Assembly: GCA_963835165.1 (NCBI GenBank)
Contig: CAWIGD010000047.1
Coordinates: 1-64,000 of the forward strand
DNA from: VAZQ01 sp963835165
Lineage (GTDB): Bacteria; Pseudomonadota; Alphaproteobacteria; Rhizobiales; Xanthobacteraceae
Reading direction: 5' to 3'
Length of the DNA: 64,000 bases
Shown here one piece after another: positions 1 through 7,900 of this stretch. Position 1 is the first letter of the stretch; each line of letters begins with the position of its first letter. Position numbers and translations under genes: made by a program. The notes under the pieces were generated by a model. It searched no databases. It saw nothing but the letters and a program-made list of their open reading frames with translations, and had not been told where the DNA came from.

Positions 1-845
1 ATCTGGTGGCGATGCCGGCCGTGTCGGTGTGGGTGATGCCGGCCGGCATTCTCGGAGTGATGGGCATGCCGCTTGGCCTCGACGGATTCTGGTGGCGAGT
101 GATGGGGCACGGAATCGACTGGATGATCTCCGTTGCCCAGTGGGTCACCAGCTTTCCGGGAGCGCTCGGGCGCGTGACCGCCTTCGGAACCGGCCCCTTG
201 CTCCTCTGCTCAGCGGGGCTGGTCGTGCTCTGCCTGCTCAAGACGCCGTTGCGCGTCATCGGCGCGCTCCTGATCGGTGTCGCCGCTGTCCTGATGATGC
301 GGGCGCCGCAACCCGACGTGATGGTCGCGGCCGACGGCAGCGCTGTCGCCATACGGGGCGAAAATGGCCGGCTGGCCATGGTGAAATCCGGCAGCGACGT
401 GTTTGCATGGCGCGAATGGCTTGCAGCCGACGCCGATGCGCGCAACCCGAAAGACCCCACGCTGGGCGAAGGGATTCGATGCGACGCACAGGGTTGCGTC
501 GGCCGCTTGCGCGACGGTGCGTTCGTCGCCATCCCGAAAGCGATCGAAGCCTTCGGGGAGGACTGCCGCCGCGCCGTGTTGGTGGTGAGCGTCCGCGCTG
601 CGCCGTCCAACTGCGCCGCGCTTGTGATCGACCGAGAAGTCTGGCGGCGCTCCGGCGCCATGGCGCTACAGCGCCAGGGCGACAGCTTCGAGATCACGCC
701 CACGCGACCGCCGGGCTATGACCGGCCTTGGGCCCGTGCCACCGTGCAAGGCAGCGACGCCCCGGATCCGGCCCGTGCACCTTCCGCCGCGGCGCCGGCA
801 CGCGACGCCACGCCACGGGATGAAGATTTGGATGCAGGGGACTGA
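1..845 (+). CDS. comEC: ComEC/Rec2-family competence protein, C-terminal part (5' end outside window)
   Basis: Open from the left edge in the frame of base 3, so only the last roughly 280 residues are present. The fragment starts with hydrophobic segments (VWVMPAGILGVMG, a WMISVAQWV stretch, LLLCSAGLVVLCLL, VIGALLIGVAAVLMM), consistent with the last membrane helices of a ComEC channel, followed by a soluble tail of about 180 residues ending in a low-complexity Ala/Pro/Asp segment. ComEC proteins form the inner-membrane channel for single-stranded DNA uptake. The family call rests on the helix pattern, the tail and the position next to lexA, where comEC sits in many Rhizobiales. The tail keeps little of the metallo-beta-lactamase-like domain. 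The call is fairly secure, but DNA uptake in this organism is not shown. Confidence 0.75.
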   Translation, partial: LVAMPAVSVWVMPAGILGVMGMPLGLDGFWWRVMGHGIDWMISVAQWVTSFPGALGRVTAFGTGPLLLCSAGLVVLCLLKTPLRVIGALLIGVAAVLMMRAPQPDVMVAADGSAVAIRGENGRLAMVKSGSDVFAWREWLAADADARNPKDPTLGEGIRCDAQGCVGRLRDGAFVAIPKAIEAFGEDCRRAVLVVSVRAAPSNCAALVIDREVWRRSGAMALQRQGDSFEITPTRPPGYDRPWARATVQGSDAPDPARAPSAAAPARDATPRDEDLDAGD

Positions 846-959
846 CCAGGGGACAAGCCGGGTGGCTCCGTGGTCTCGAAGCACACGATGGCGGACGCGG
901 CTCACGATCCCGCTAGCCCATGCCCCGGGCACCCGATCGCGGTCGCAGCGCGGAAACGG

Positions 960-1661
960 TCAATAACGGCGGAACAAGCCGACCAGCTTGCCTTGGATGC
1001 GCACGCGGTTGGGCGGAAGGATACGCACCTCGTAGGCGGTGTTGGCCGGCTCAAGAGCGATCGAGGCGCCGCGCCTGCGAAATCGCTTGAGCGTCGCTTC
1101 CTCCTCGTCGATCAGTGCCACCACGATGTCGCCAGTGTCGGCTCCGTCGGTTTTCTTGATGAGTGCGATGTCGCCGTCGAGGATCCCAGCCTCAATCATA
1201 CTGTCGCCGCGTACCTCCAGCGCGAAGTGCTCGCCGGTCGAGAGCACGTCGGCCGGCATGTTGATGACGTGGCTCTTGGTCTGGATCGCCTCGATGGGCG
1301 TGCCCGCCGCGATGCGGCCCATGACAGGCACTGCCACCGGGCGGCCGCTCTCCTCTTCCGAGGCGGTCCGTACCCGGCCGAGATTGCCCTCGATCACGCT
1401 TGGCGTGAAACCGCGCGAGCGGCTCGCGCCCATACCATGGGCGACCGAATTGGGCAGCTTGATCACCTCGATGGCGCGCGCCCGATTCGGCAGGCGGCGA
1501 ATAAAGCCGCGCTCCTCAAGGGCGGTAATGAGACGGTGGATTCCCGATTTGGACCGCAGGTCGAGGGCGTCCTTCATTTCGTCGAAGGACGGCGGCACAC
1601 CGGCTTCCTTGAGGCGCTCGTGGATGAAGCGCAGGAGTTCGGCCTGTTTTCGGGTCAGCAT
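960..1661 (-). CDS. lexA: LexA, SOS-response repressor and self-cleaving protease
   Basis: A 233-residue LexA of normal length. An N-terminal winged helix-turn-helix (residues 1-65, beginning MLTRKQAELL, with a PPSFDEM segment) binds operators. The C-terminal S24 peptidase domain carries the cleavage site Ala119-Gly120 in GRIAAGTP, the nucleophile Ser154 in RGDSMIEAG and the general-base Lys192 in EATLKRF. RecA on single-stranded DNA triggers self-cleavage and derepression. The frame stays open 17 codons further upstream, but the ATG at 1661 gives the canonical LexA N-terminus. A GTTC-N7-GTTC operator lies about 65-80 bases upstream, so autoregulation is expected. The gene is transcribed away from comEC. 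Confidence 0.97.
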   Translation of the reverse strand: MLTRKQAELLRFIHERLKEAGVPPSFDEMKDALDLRSKSGIHRLITALEERGFIRRLPNRARAIEVIKLPNSVAHGMGASRSRGFTPSVIEGNLGRVRTASEEESGRPVAVPVMGRIAAGTPIEAIQTKSHVINMPADVLSTGEHFALEVRGDSMIEAGILDGDIALIKKTDGADTGDIVVALIDEEEATLKRFRRRGASIALEPANTAYEVRILPPNRVRIQGKLVGLFRRY

Positions 1662-1727
1662 GTTCAGTTTCCCCGTTGCAGCGGTCCCGAAGGACTCGCC
1701 GAAACAAATCATGAACAGACACTATCT

Positions 1728-1742
1728 GTTCGATATGTGTTC
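1728..1742 (-). promoter_or_regulatory. Alphaproteobacterial SOS box (LexA operator) for lexA
   Basis: GTTC at 1728-1731, seven bases, then GTTC at 1739-1742 on the plus strand (GAAC-N7-GAAC toward lexA). This is the direct-repeat operator known for alphaproteobacterial LexA, unlike the CTG-N10-CAG box of Enterobacteria. It lies upstream of the lexA start at 1661, as expected for autoregulation. A neighbouring palindrome of GAACAGA and TCTGTTC (1713-1731) shares its right half. Confidence 0.85.
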
Positions 1743-1833
1743 CGCAACCACTTAATTTGGCGTGAACGGGGCAAAAGCTCGTTTGAATGCTCACCTCGGC
1801 ATGGGGGAGAGACGTCCGGGCGATCCGCAAGGC

Positions 1834-2607
1834 CTAAGGCCGCTTGCGCGCCAGGATCACTCGGGTATGCGCAAAGCGGAACAACTGGCGTACCAGGGGA
1901 AGAAATCTGAGCGGCACCGCCAGATGCCGCGATCTCCCCCGGCTGTGGCGGATGAATGCATCTTCGACATATTCGAACTCGCCGAAGATGCGATCGAGGA
2001 GCGCGGCGATTTCCCGTCCGGACAGGTAGTTGACGCCCTGCGTTACGAAGCGGCGGTTGAGCTCGACGACTTGATCGGCGGTGCAATGCTCCTGGTTCAA
2101 GCCTCTAATGCCGAGTGCCGCGCAGAGTCGATGATAACGGCGGGAGGTCAAGACGCCCCCGAACGGGACGTTGATATGCGCTTCAATCGGACGCCATCTC
2201 GACGGAAAGATGTTGAGGAATGAACCTCCCGGCTTCAACACACGGTGAACTTCGGAATAGGCCAATTCCTGGTCGGACACATGCTCGAATACCTGGGTCG
2301 CGAATACGAAGTCGAAAGTATTGTCAGGCCATGGGACCTTGGTCATGGAAGGATATTCAGTCCCATCCCCCGAGGTCGGGTCGAAACGGAAACGCTCGAG
2401 ATCGGCGGCCGACCGCAGTTTGACGTAGTCTTGGACGTCATAGCCGAACACATGACGAAAGCCGGCGTCGAGGAATTCGTAGGCGTGGCGGCCCGACCCG
2501 CAGCCGTAGTCGAGAATGACGCTCGCGGGGGACAGTGCACGACCGCGGGATTTGAGAATTCCGTCGTAGAGTTCGACGACACGCTGGGCGGACGGATCTT
2601 CAAGCAT
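1834..2607 (-). CDS. Class I SAM-dependent methyltransferase, substrate unknown
   Basis: A 257-residue protein with the class I methyltransferase signatures in order: motif I as ILDYGCGSG near residues 31-39, an acidic residue ending the second strand (GYDVQDY near 56), and the post-I/motif II segment FDFVFATQVFEHV near residue 100 followed by HRVLKPGG near 122. This is the Methyltransf_11/25 arrangement. The basic C-terminus (RHSRGRSRHL, then FAHTRVILARKRP) could contact a membrane or an acidic partner. It lies between lexA and moeA on the same strand as moeA, about 80 bases downstream of the moeA stop. I recall lexA and moeA as direct neighbours in related genomes, so this gene may be inserted. 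Ubiquinone, lipid or sugar methylation are all possible; nothing here decides. Confidence 0.8.
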   Translation of the reverse strand: MLEDPSAQRVVELYDGILKSRGRALSPASVILDYGCGSGRHAYEFLDAGFRHVFGYDVQDYVKLRSAADLERFRFDPTSGDGTEYPSMTKVPWPDNTFDFVFATQVFEHVSDQELAYSEVHRVLKPGGSFLNIFPSRWRPIEAHINVPFGGVLTSRRYHRLCAALGIRGLNQEHCTADQVVELNRRFVTQGVNYLSGREIAALLDRIFGEFEYVEDAFIRHSRGRSRHLAVPLRFLPLVRQLFRFAHTRVILARKRP

Positions 2608-2688
2608 CGATATCGGCAGTCTCTCGTCGCAGCCGTGGCGCCGCAGCCGCAGCGGCTTTCGTCCACACGAAGGTGGAGGCGGAGGCCG

Positions 2689-3901
2689 TCAGGATGCAAG
2701 CGTTATGATGGAACATGGCTCGCCCGCCTTGGCCGCGGGCGCGTGAGGTTCGCGGATGAGAAGGCAGTCGGCGCGCGCGAGCCGGGTGAGCATCGAGCTA
2801 TCCTGCACCGGCGCGGGAGTTGCCACCGGCATTCCGTCAGGACCGGGCGCGAGCGTGGCGCGCAGGTAGTCGGCGCGTTCGTCGTTCGCCGGAAGATCGC
2901 AGCCGAGGCGCGCGATGTCGAGCGCCGGCTCGACATCGCTGCGGCCCGCCAGGCGGCGCATGAGCGGAACGAGGAACAGCACGCGCGCAGACATAGGACG
3001 ATACCGGATTGCCGGGCAGGCCGAGCACGTGCATGGCGCCGAGCCGGCCATGCATCATCGGCCGGCCTGGACGGAGCGCCACCTTCCAGAACGAGAGCGC
3101 GAGGCCCTCGGCGGCGAGCGCCTTCTGCACGAGATCGTAGTCGCCGACCGAGGCGCCGCCCGAGGTGACCAGAATGTCGGCGCCGACGTCGCGCGCACGC
3201 CGCACCGCCGCGACGGTCTCGGGCAGGCGATCGGGGACGATGCCGAGGTCGACGACCTCGCAGCCCTCCCGACGGGCGAGCGCCATGGTGGCGTAGCCAT
3301 TGGAATAGACGATCTCGCCGAAGCCCGGCATCGAGCCGGGCATGACCAGTTCGTCGCCCGTAGCGAGTATCGCGACCTTGGGGCGGCGATGCACGGGCAC
3401 CGTGGGGTGGTTCATGGCGGCGGCCAGCGCCAGGTCGCGGTCGGTGAGACGATGGCCCCTGGCGAGGAGCACCGCCCCGCACTGGAAGTCGAGCCCCTTG
3501 AGCCGGACATGCTTGCCCTTGCCCGAACTCGCGCCGATCACGACGGTATCGCCCTCGCGCGCCGCATTCTCCTGAATCACGATCGTGTCGGCGCCCGGCG
3601 GCAGGACGCCGCCCGTAAAGATCCGGGCGGCCTCACCGGCACCGACCGCTCCTTGGAACGGGTGCCCCGCCGCCACTTCGCCGACGAGCCTGAGGCCGAC
3701 CGGCACTTTGGCAATGTCGGCGGCGCGGACGGCGTAGCCGTCCATGGCTGAAACATCCGCCGGTGGCTGGGTGCGCAGCGCCGCGACATCGGCAGCCAAC
3801 ACGCGGTCGCAGGCCTCGGCGAGCGGCGTGGCCTCCGCGGGCAGCGGCCCGGCCTCGGCGAGCACGCGCGCTAGCGCTTCTGCGACCGGCATGAGCGCCA
3901 C
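2689..3901 (-). pseudogene. moeA: moeA, molybdopterin molybdenumtransferase, split by a +1 frameshift
   Basis: MoeA inserts molybdate into adenylylated molybdopterin. The first frame (from 3901, GTG; an ATG at 3892 is an alternative) encodes the MoeA N-terminal and MPT-binding regions, with ADVSAMDGYAVR, ILATGDELV, SGGASVGDYD and LGLPGNPVSSYVCA, then runs into 50 unrelated residues. The normal MoeA C-terminus (LFLVPLMRRLAG to the end at 2689) continues in another frame. Deleting one base within the CGCGCGC run at 2982-2988 restores VCAVLFLVPL and a single frame of 404 codons, normal for MoeA. The start is 3 bases after the moaC stop, so it is the last gene of the trpG-trpD-trpC-moaC-moeA unit. 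This is either a sequencing error or real inactivation; an intact second moeA elsewhere cannot be excluded. Confidence 0.88.
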
Positions 3902-3904
3902 GGC

Positions 3905-4405
3905 TCACTCCTTCGCCCGATGATGTCCCGACTTGTAAGGTCCGGATTTTCCCCCGCGCTTTTCGATAAGTCTGATGCCCTCGATGCGCATACCGCGTTC
4001 GACCGCCTTGACCATGTCGTAGATGGTGAGGCAGGCCACCGCGACCGCAGTCAGCGCTTCCATCTCGACCCCGGTCGGGCCGGTCACCTTGACGGTCGCG
4101 CGCACGCTCAGGCCTGGAAGCGCGCGATCCGGCTCGATGTCGACCACAATGTTTGAAACGGCGAGGGGATGGCAAAGCGGGATGAGCTCATGCGTGCGCT
4201 TGGCGGCCATGATGCCGGCAATGCGGGCGGCGCCCAGCACGTCGCCTTTCTTCGCATTGCCTGCAAGCACGAGGTCGAGCGTTTTCGCCGCCATCACCAC
4301 GAGGCCCTCGGCGACAGCGACGCGCTCGGTCGGGGCTTTCGCCGACACGTCGACCATGCGTGCCTCGCCGCCCTTGCCCAGATGGCTCAGCTTGGCGGCC
4401 ACCAC
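3905..4405 (-). CDS. moaC: MoaC, cyclic pyranopterin monophosphate synthase
   Basis: A 166-residue protein of usual MoaC size. It acts with MoaA to convert GTP into cyclic pyranopterin monophosphate, the first stage of molybdenum-cofactor synthesis. Visible family motifs are ARMVDVSAK near the N-terminus, KRTHELIPLCHPL near residues 69-81, GVEMEALTAV near 112-121 and DMVKAVERGM near 129-138. The start is GTG at 4405, directly after the trpC stop with no gap, and moeA follows after 3 bases, so translational coupling is likely. An internal ATG after KGGEAR is an alternative start. Confidence 0.96.
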   Translation of the reverse strand: MVAAKLSHLGKGGEARMVDVSAKAPTERVAVAEGLVVMAAKTLDLVLAGNAKKGDVLGAARIAGIMAAKRTHELIPLCHPLAVSNIVVDIEPDRALPGLSVRATVKVTGPTGVEMEALTAVAVACLTIYDMVKAVERGMRIEGIRLIEKRGGKSGPYKSGHHRAKE

Positions 4406-5233
4406 TTACTCCGCGGCCCTGCGCAGAGCATCGCGGGGTCCATTGCCGCCAATGAGCGCGCGTGTGGCGGCCTCGACGTCGCGCTCGCGCATCAAGCTTT
4501 CGCCGACCAGGAAAGTCGAAATGCCTACCTTCGCCAGATATGCGAGATCAGCGCTTGAGAAAATCCCGCTCTCGCCCACGGCGATACGGTCCGCCGGAAT
4601 TTTCGGCGCCAGGCGTTGGCTGGTGGCAAGGGTCGTCTCGAAGGTCTTGAGGTTGCGGTTGTTGACCCCGATCAGCCGTGAGCGCCGGCGCAAGGCCCGT
4701 TCGAGCTCGGGCTCGTCATGCACCTCGAGCAGGACGTCCATATCGAATGCCAGGGCAGCTTCTTCCAAGTCCTGCGCCAAGCGGTCCTCGACCGCCGCCA
4801 TGATGATCAAGATGCAGTCGGCCCCCCAGACGCGCGCCTCCGCCACCTGATAGGGGTCATACATGAAATCCTTGCGCAGCACGGGAAGCCCGGTCGCGGC
4901 GCGCGCGGCCGCGAGATATTCCGGCTTGCCTTGAAAGGAGGGCATATCGGTCAGCACCGAGAGGCATGCGGCGCCCCCCCGCTCATAGGCGCGCGCCAGC
5001 GTAGGCGGATCGAAATCGGCGCGGATGAGGCCTTTCGAGGGGCTCGCCTTCTTGATCTCCGCGATCAGGGCGTAGTTGCCGCGGGTAAGCTTGCTTTCGA
5101 TCGCTCGTACAAATCCGCGTGGCGCCGGCGCCGATCTCGCTTCTGTTTCTACCGCGGCGAAGGAGCGCTCGCGCTTTGCGGCCGCGATCTCTTCGCGTTT
5201 ATACGCTTCGATCTTTGTGAGGATGTCAGCCAT
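4406..5233 (-). CDS. trpC: TrpC, indole-3-glycerol-phosphate synthase
   Basis: A 275-residue single-domain TIM barrel that closes the indole ring from carboxyphenylamino-deoxyribulose phosphate. Family motifs are AEIKKASPSKGLI near residue 60, VLRKDFMYDPYQV near 115, HDEPELERAL near 155, IGVNNRNLKTF near 170-185 and AVGESGIFS near 205. The start is taken at ATG 5233 (MADILTKIEAYKR) rather than an in-frame codon three residues upstream. Only 5 bases separate it from the trpD stop. There is no fused TrpF domain, as usual for alphaproteobacteria. Confidence 0.97.
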   Translation of the reverse strand: MADILTKIEAYKREEIAAAKRERSFAAVETEARSAPAPRGFVRAIESKLTRGNYALIAEIKKASPSKGLIRADFDPPTLARAYERGGAACLSVLTDMPSFQGKPEYLAAARAATGLPVLRKDFMYDPYQVAEARVWGADCILIIMAAVEDRLAQDLEEAALAFDMDVLLEVHDEPELERALRRRSRLIGVNNRNLKTFETTLATSQRLAPKIPADRIAVGESGIFSSADLAYLAKVGISTFLVGESLMRERDVEAATRALIGGNGPRDALRRAAE

Positions 5234-5238
5234 GGTCC

Positions 5239-6255
5239 TCACGCATTGGAGGTCGCGATCAGCCGTTGCAGTCGGCCGTCGGCTTCACCTGAATCGACCG
5301 CTTTCTGTGCAAGCGCAACCGCCTGTTTGAGGTCCCTCGCCCGACCCGCGACCATCAGGCCCGCCGCCGCGTTGAGAACGGCGACATCGCGGAATGGGCC
5401 GGTCTTGCCTTTGAGCACATCGACGAGTGCCTGCGCGTTGTGCTTGGCCTCGCCGCCGCGCAGGGCCTCGGGCTTGACCCGTTCCAATCCCACGTCTTCG
5501 GGCGTGATCTCGAAGGTACGCACGGCACCATTCTCCAGCGCGGCGACGTAGGTCGTCCCGGCAGTCGTGATCTCGTCCAGCCCGTCCGAGCCGTGTACGA
5601 CCCAGGCCGACTCAGAGCCGAGGTTTTTCAGCACCAGCGCCAGCGGCTCGAGCCATTGGCGCGAGAACACGCCGACCATCTGCCGCTTCACCCCGGCGGG
5701 ATTGGAGAGCGGCCCCAGCAGATTGAAGATGGTGCGCGTGCCGAGCTCGACCCGGGTCGGTCCGACATTCTTCATGGCCGGATGATGCGCGGGTGCGAAC
5801 ATGAAGCCGATACCGGCTTGCTTGATGCACCGGCTCACACCTTCCGGCGTCAATTCGATGTTCACGCCCAGCGCACCGAGCACGTCGGCGGCGCCGGAGC
5901 GCGACGACAGCGCGCGGTTGCCGTGCTTGGCCACCGGGACGCCGGCGCCGGCCACGATAAGCGCGGCGCAGGTGGAGATGTTGAACGAGCCCGAGGCGTC
6001 GCCGCCGGTGCCAACCACGTCGATGGCATCAGCCGGCGCCCGTACCCGCAGCATCTTGTCGCGCATCGCCGTCACCGCGCCGGTGATCTCGTCGACGGTC
6101 TCGCCGCGCACCCGCAGGGCCATCAGCAGTCCGCCCATCTGCGAGGGCGTCGCTTCGCCCGACATCATGGTGTCGAAGCCACGCGCAGCCTCCTCGCGGC
6201 TCAGCGTCGCGCCGGTCGCGGCTTTGGCGATCAATCCCTTGAGCTCGTCCGTCAC
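5239..6255 (-). CDS. trpD: TrpD, anthranilate phosphoribosyltransferase
   Basis: A 338-residue TrpD of standard length that transfers phosphoribose from PRPP to anthranilate. Visible motifs are VVGTGGDASGSFNIST (residues about 79-95, PRPP pyrophosphate binding), AKHGNRALSSRSG near 107-119, and the anthranilate-site segment FMFAPAHHPAMKNVGPTR near 150-168. The start is GTG at 6255, 9 bases after the trpG stop. It sits in the tight trpG-trpD-trpC series, so translational coupling is likely. Confidence 0.97.
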   Translation of the reverse strand: MTDELKGLIAKAATGATLSREEAARGFDTMMSGEATPSQMGGLLMALRVRGETVDEITGAVTAMRDKMLRVRAPADAIDVVGTGGDASGSFNISTCAALIVAGAGVPVAKHGNRALSSRSGAADVLGALGVNIELTPEGVSRCIKQAGIGFMFAPAHHPAMKNVGPTRVELGTRTIFNLLGPLSNPAGVKRQMVGVFSRQWLEPLALVLKNLGSESAWVVHGSDGLDEITTAGTTYVAALENGAVRTFEITPEDVGLERVKPEALRGGEAKHNAQALVDVLKGKTGPFRDVAVLNAAAGLMVAGRARDLKQAVALAQKAVDSGEADGRLQRLIATSNA

Positions 6256-6264
6256 GTTCGCGCC

Positions 6265-6894
6265 TCACGGCACGCGGCGGGTCGCGCGCAGATCGGCCGC
6301 ACGTCGGCCGGTCGAAGCGTTCCACGCCGTGGCGATGTCGAGGAAGTTCCGCAAGATGAGATGGCCATGGTCTGAGGCGATGCTTTCAGGATGGAACTGA
6401 ACGCCATGAACCGCAAGCGTGCGATGAGCAAGCCCCATGATCAAGCGATCGTCGGTCTCGGCCGTCACCGCAAGCTCCTCCGGCAAGCTCGTCCGTTCGA
6501 CCACCAATGAATGGTAGCGCGTGGCCTTGAATCGCCCGTTGATGCCGCGGAATATCCCGTTGCCGGTGTGCTGGATCTCGGAGAGCTTGCCGTGAACCTG
6601 AACCGGTGCGCGCACGACATCGCCGCCGAATGCCTGTCCGATCGCTTGATGACCCAGGCAGACCCCGAGCACCGGCACGGTCTGTGCCGCCTTGGCGATA
6701 AGTTCGAGGCAGATACCGGCGTCGTTCGGCGTGCAGGGCCCCGGCGACAATACGATGGCGTCTGGATCCATGGTCATCACCCGTTCCGCGGTGATCTTGT
6801 CGTTGCGGTAGACGGCCACGTCCGCCCCCAGCCCACCGAGATAGTGGTAGAGGTTAAAGGTAAAGCTGTCGTAGTTGTCGATCAGGACGATCAT
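6265..6894 (-). CDS. trpG: TrpG, anthranilate synthase glutamine amidotransferase subunit
   Basis: A 209-residue class I amidotransferase that passes ammonia to TrpE for anthranilate synthesis. It begins MIVLIDNYDSFTFNL, the TrpG/PabA signature; LGVCLGHQAIG carries nucleophile Cys79, and GVQFHPESIAS holds the catalytic His and Glu. It is the first gene of the trpG-trpD-trpC-moaC-moeA unit. Its partner trpE lies about 3.5 kb away on the same strand, separated by an ABC transporter and a cupin. Being the only such subunit seen here, it may also serve PabB, as in some bacteria (inference). Confidence 0.96.
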   Translation of the reverse strand: MIVLIDNYDSFTFNLYHYLGGLGADVAVYRNDKITAERVMTMDPDAIVLSPGPCTPNDAGICLELIAKAAQTVPVLGVCLGHQAIGQAFGGDVVRAPVQVHGKLSEIQHTGNGIFRGINGRFKATRYHSLVVERTSLPEELAVTAETDDRLIMGLAHRTLAVHGVQFHPESIASDHGHLILRNFLDIATAWNASTGRRAADLRATRRVP

Positions 6895-6942
6895 GATTTT
6901 CGTAGCCCGCGCCTAGCCTACACTGGCGGGCTGTTGTCCTCG

Positions 6943-7027
6943 ATTCGTCATGCCCGGGCTCGACCCGGGTCCATCGAAAAAGCGCTTCATTGAGAGGATG
7001 GATGCCGGATAGCCCGGCAATGACGGC
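6943..7027. repeat. Imperfect intergenic palindrome of the Rhizobiales 'CCCGGGCTxGACCCGGG' type
   Basis: The left arm (6945-6973, CGTCATGCCCGGGCT then CGACCCGGGTCCATC) and right arm (about 6998-7026, GATGGATGCCGGATAGC then CCGGCAATGACGG) are imperfect reverse complements, with GCGCTTTTTCG/TGAGAG-like sequence between. The left arm holds its own inner palindrome, CCCGGGCTCGACCCGGG. Such short palindromes are scattered between genes in many Rhizobiales. It lies upstream of trpG and downstream of the permease gene. Only one copy was noticed in this window. Confidence 0.6.
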
Positions 7028-7138
7028 GAATAGGTCAGTGCCAGTGGCCCTGGTATTAGACGGGGGGGTTGCGGGAATCAAGGCGGGCAGTGAGCCCGGG
7101 CGTCGGCACGCCGGAACAAACCAACGCGCGGGGCAGCA

Positions 7139-7900
7139 TTATCGCTTGAGCCGATAGCCGGTCTTGAAGATCCACCATACGGCGAAGAGACACAGGGTCA
7201 GGAACAGGAGCGTCATCGCCAGGCTCACGCCGACGCTCACGTCGGCGGTTTCGAAGAAGCTCCAGCGAAATCCGCTGATCAGATAGACCACGGGATTGAA
7301 CAGGGCGATTGTCTGCCAGACCGGGGGCAGCACGCTGATGGAGTAAAACGTGCCGCCGAGAAATGTCAGGGGCGTGATGACGAGCAGAGGGACGACCTGC
7401 AGCTTCTCGAAACCATCTGCCCAGATGCCGAGAATGAAGCCGAACAGGCTGAACGCCACCGCCGTGAGCGTGAGGAAGACGAGCATCCAGACCGGATGGA
7501 GAACCTTCAGCGGCACGAACAGGCCCGCCGTGGCCAGAATGATCAACCCCAGGATGATCGACTTCGTCGCGGCTGCGCCGACATAGCCCAGCACGATCTC
7601 GAAGGACGACGCCGGCGCCGACAGAATTTCGTAGATGGTCCCCGTGAAGCGGGGAAAATAGATGCCGAATGACGCGTTCGCGACGCTCTGCGTCAGCAGC
7701 ATCAGCATGATCAGTCCGGGCACGATAAACGCGCCATAGTCGACGCCTTCGATCTCGGTGATGCGCGAGCCGATCGCTGCGCCGAACACGACGAAGTACA
7801 AGCAGGTCGAAATCACGGGTGAGACGATGCTCTGCAGCAGCGTACGGCCCGTGCGCGCCATCTCGAACCTGTAAATCGCGAATGCGGCCCGCAGATTCAT
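7139..7900 (-). CDS. ABC-2 type transporter permease
   Basis: A 253-residue integral membrane protein with about six hydrophobic segments, including TLLQSIVSPVISTCLYFVVFG (near 20-40), IVPGLIMLMLLTQSV (near 60), IILGLIILATAGLFVPL (near 115) and LVVITPLTFLGGTFYSISVLPP (near 175-195). The GGTFYSISVLPPVWQ stretch followed by FNPVVYLISGFRW is typical of ABC-2 permeases of the daunorubicin-resistance/NodJ/YadH type. Its ATG overlaps the stop of the upstream ATPase gene by four bases (ATGA at 7897-7900), so the two are co-translated. The substrate (drug, lipid or glycan) cannot be inferred. Confidence 0.93.
   Translation of the reverse strand: MNLRAAFAIYRFEMARTGRTLLQSIVSPVISTCLYFVVFGAAIGSRITEIEGVDYGAFIVPGLIMLMLLTQSVANASFGIYFPRFTGTIYEILSAPASSFEIVLGYVGAAATKSIILGLIILATAGLFVPLKVLHPVWMLVFLTLTAVAFSLFGFILGIWADGFEKLQVVPLLVITPLTFLGGTFYSISVLPPVWQTIALFNPVVYLISGFRWSFFETADVSVGVSLAMTLLFLTLCLFAVWWIFKTGYRLKR

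Noticed and set aside
870..1910. A plus-strand frame opposite lexA
   Set aside because: LexA is unmistakable on the other strand and the plus-strand translation has no recognisable domain.
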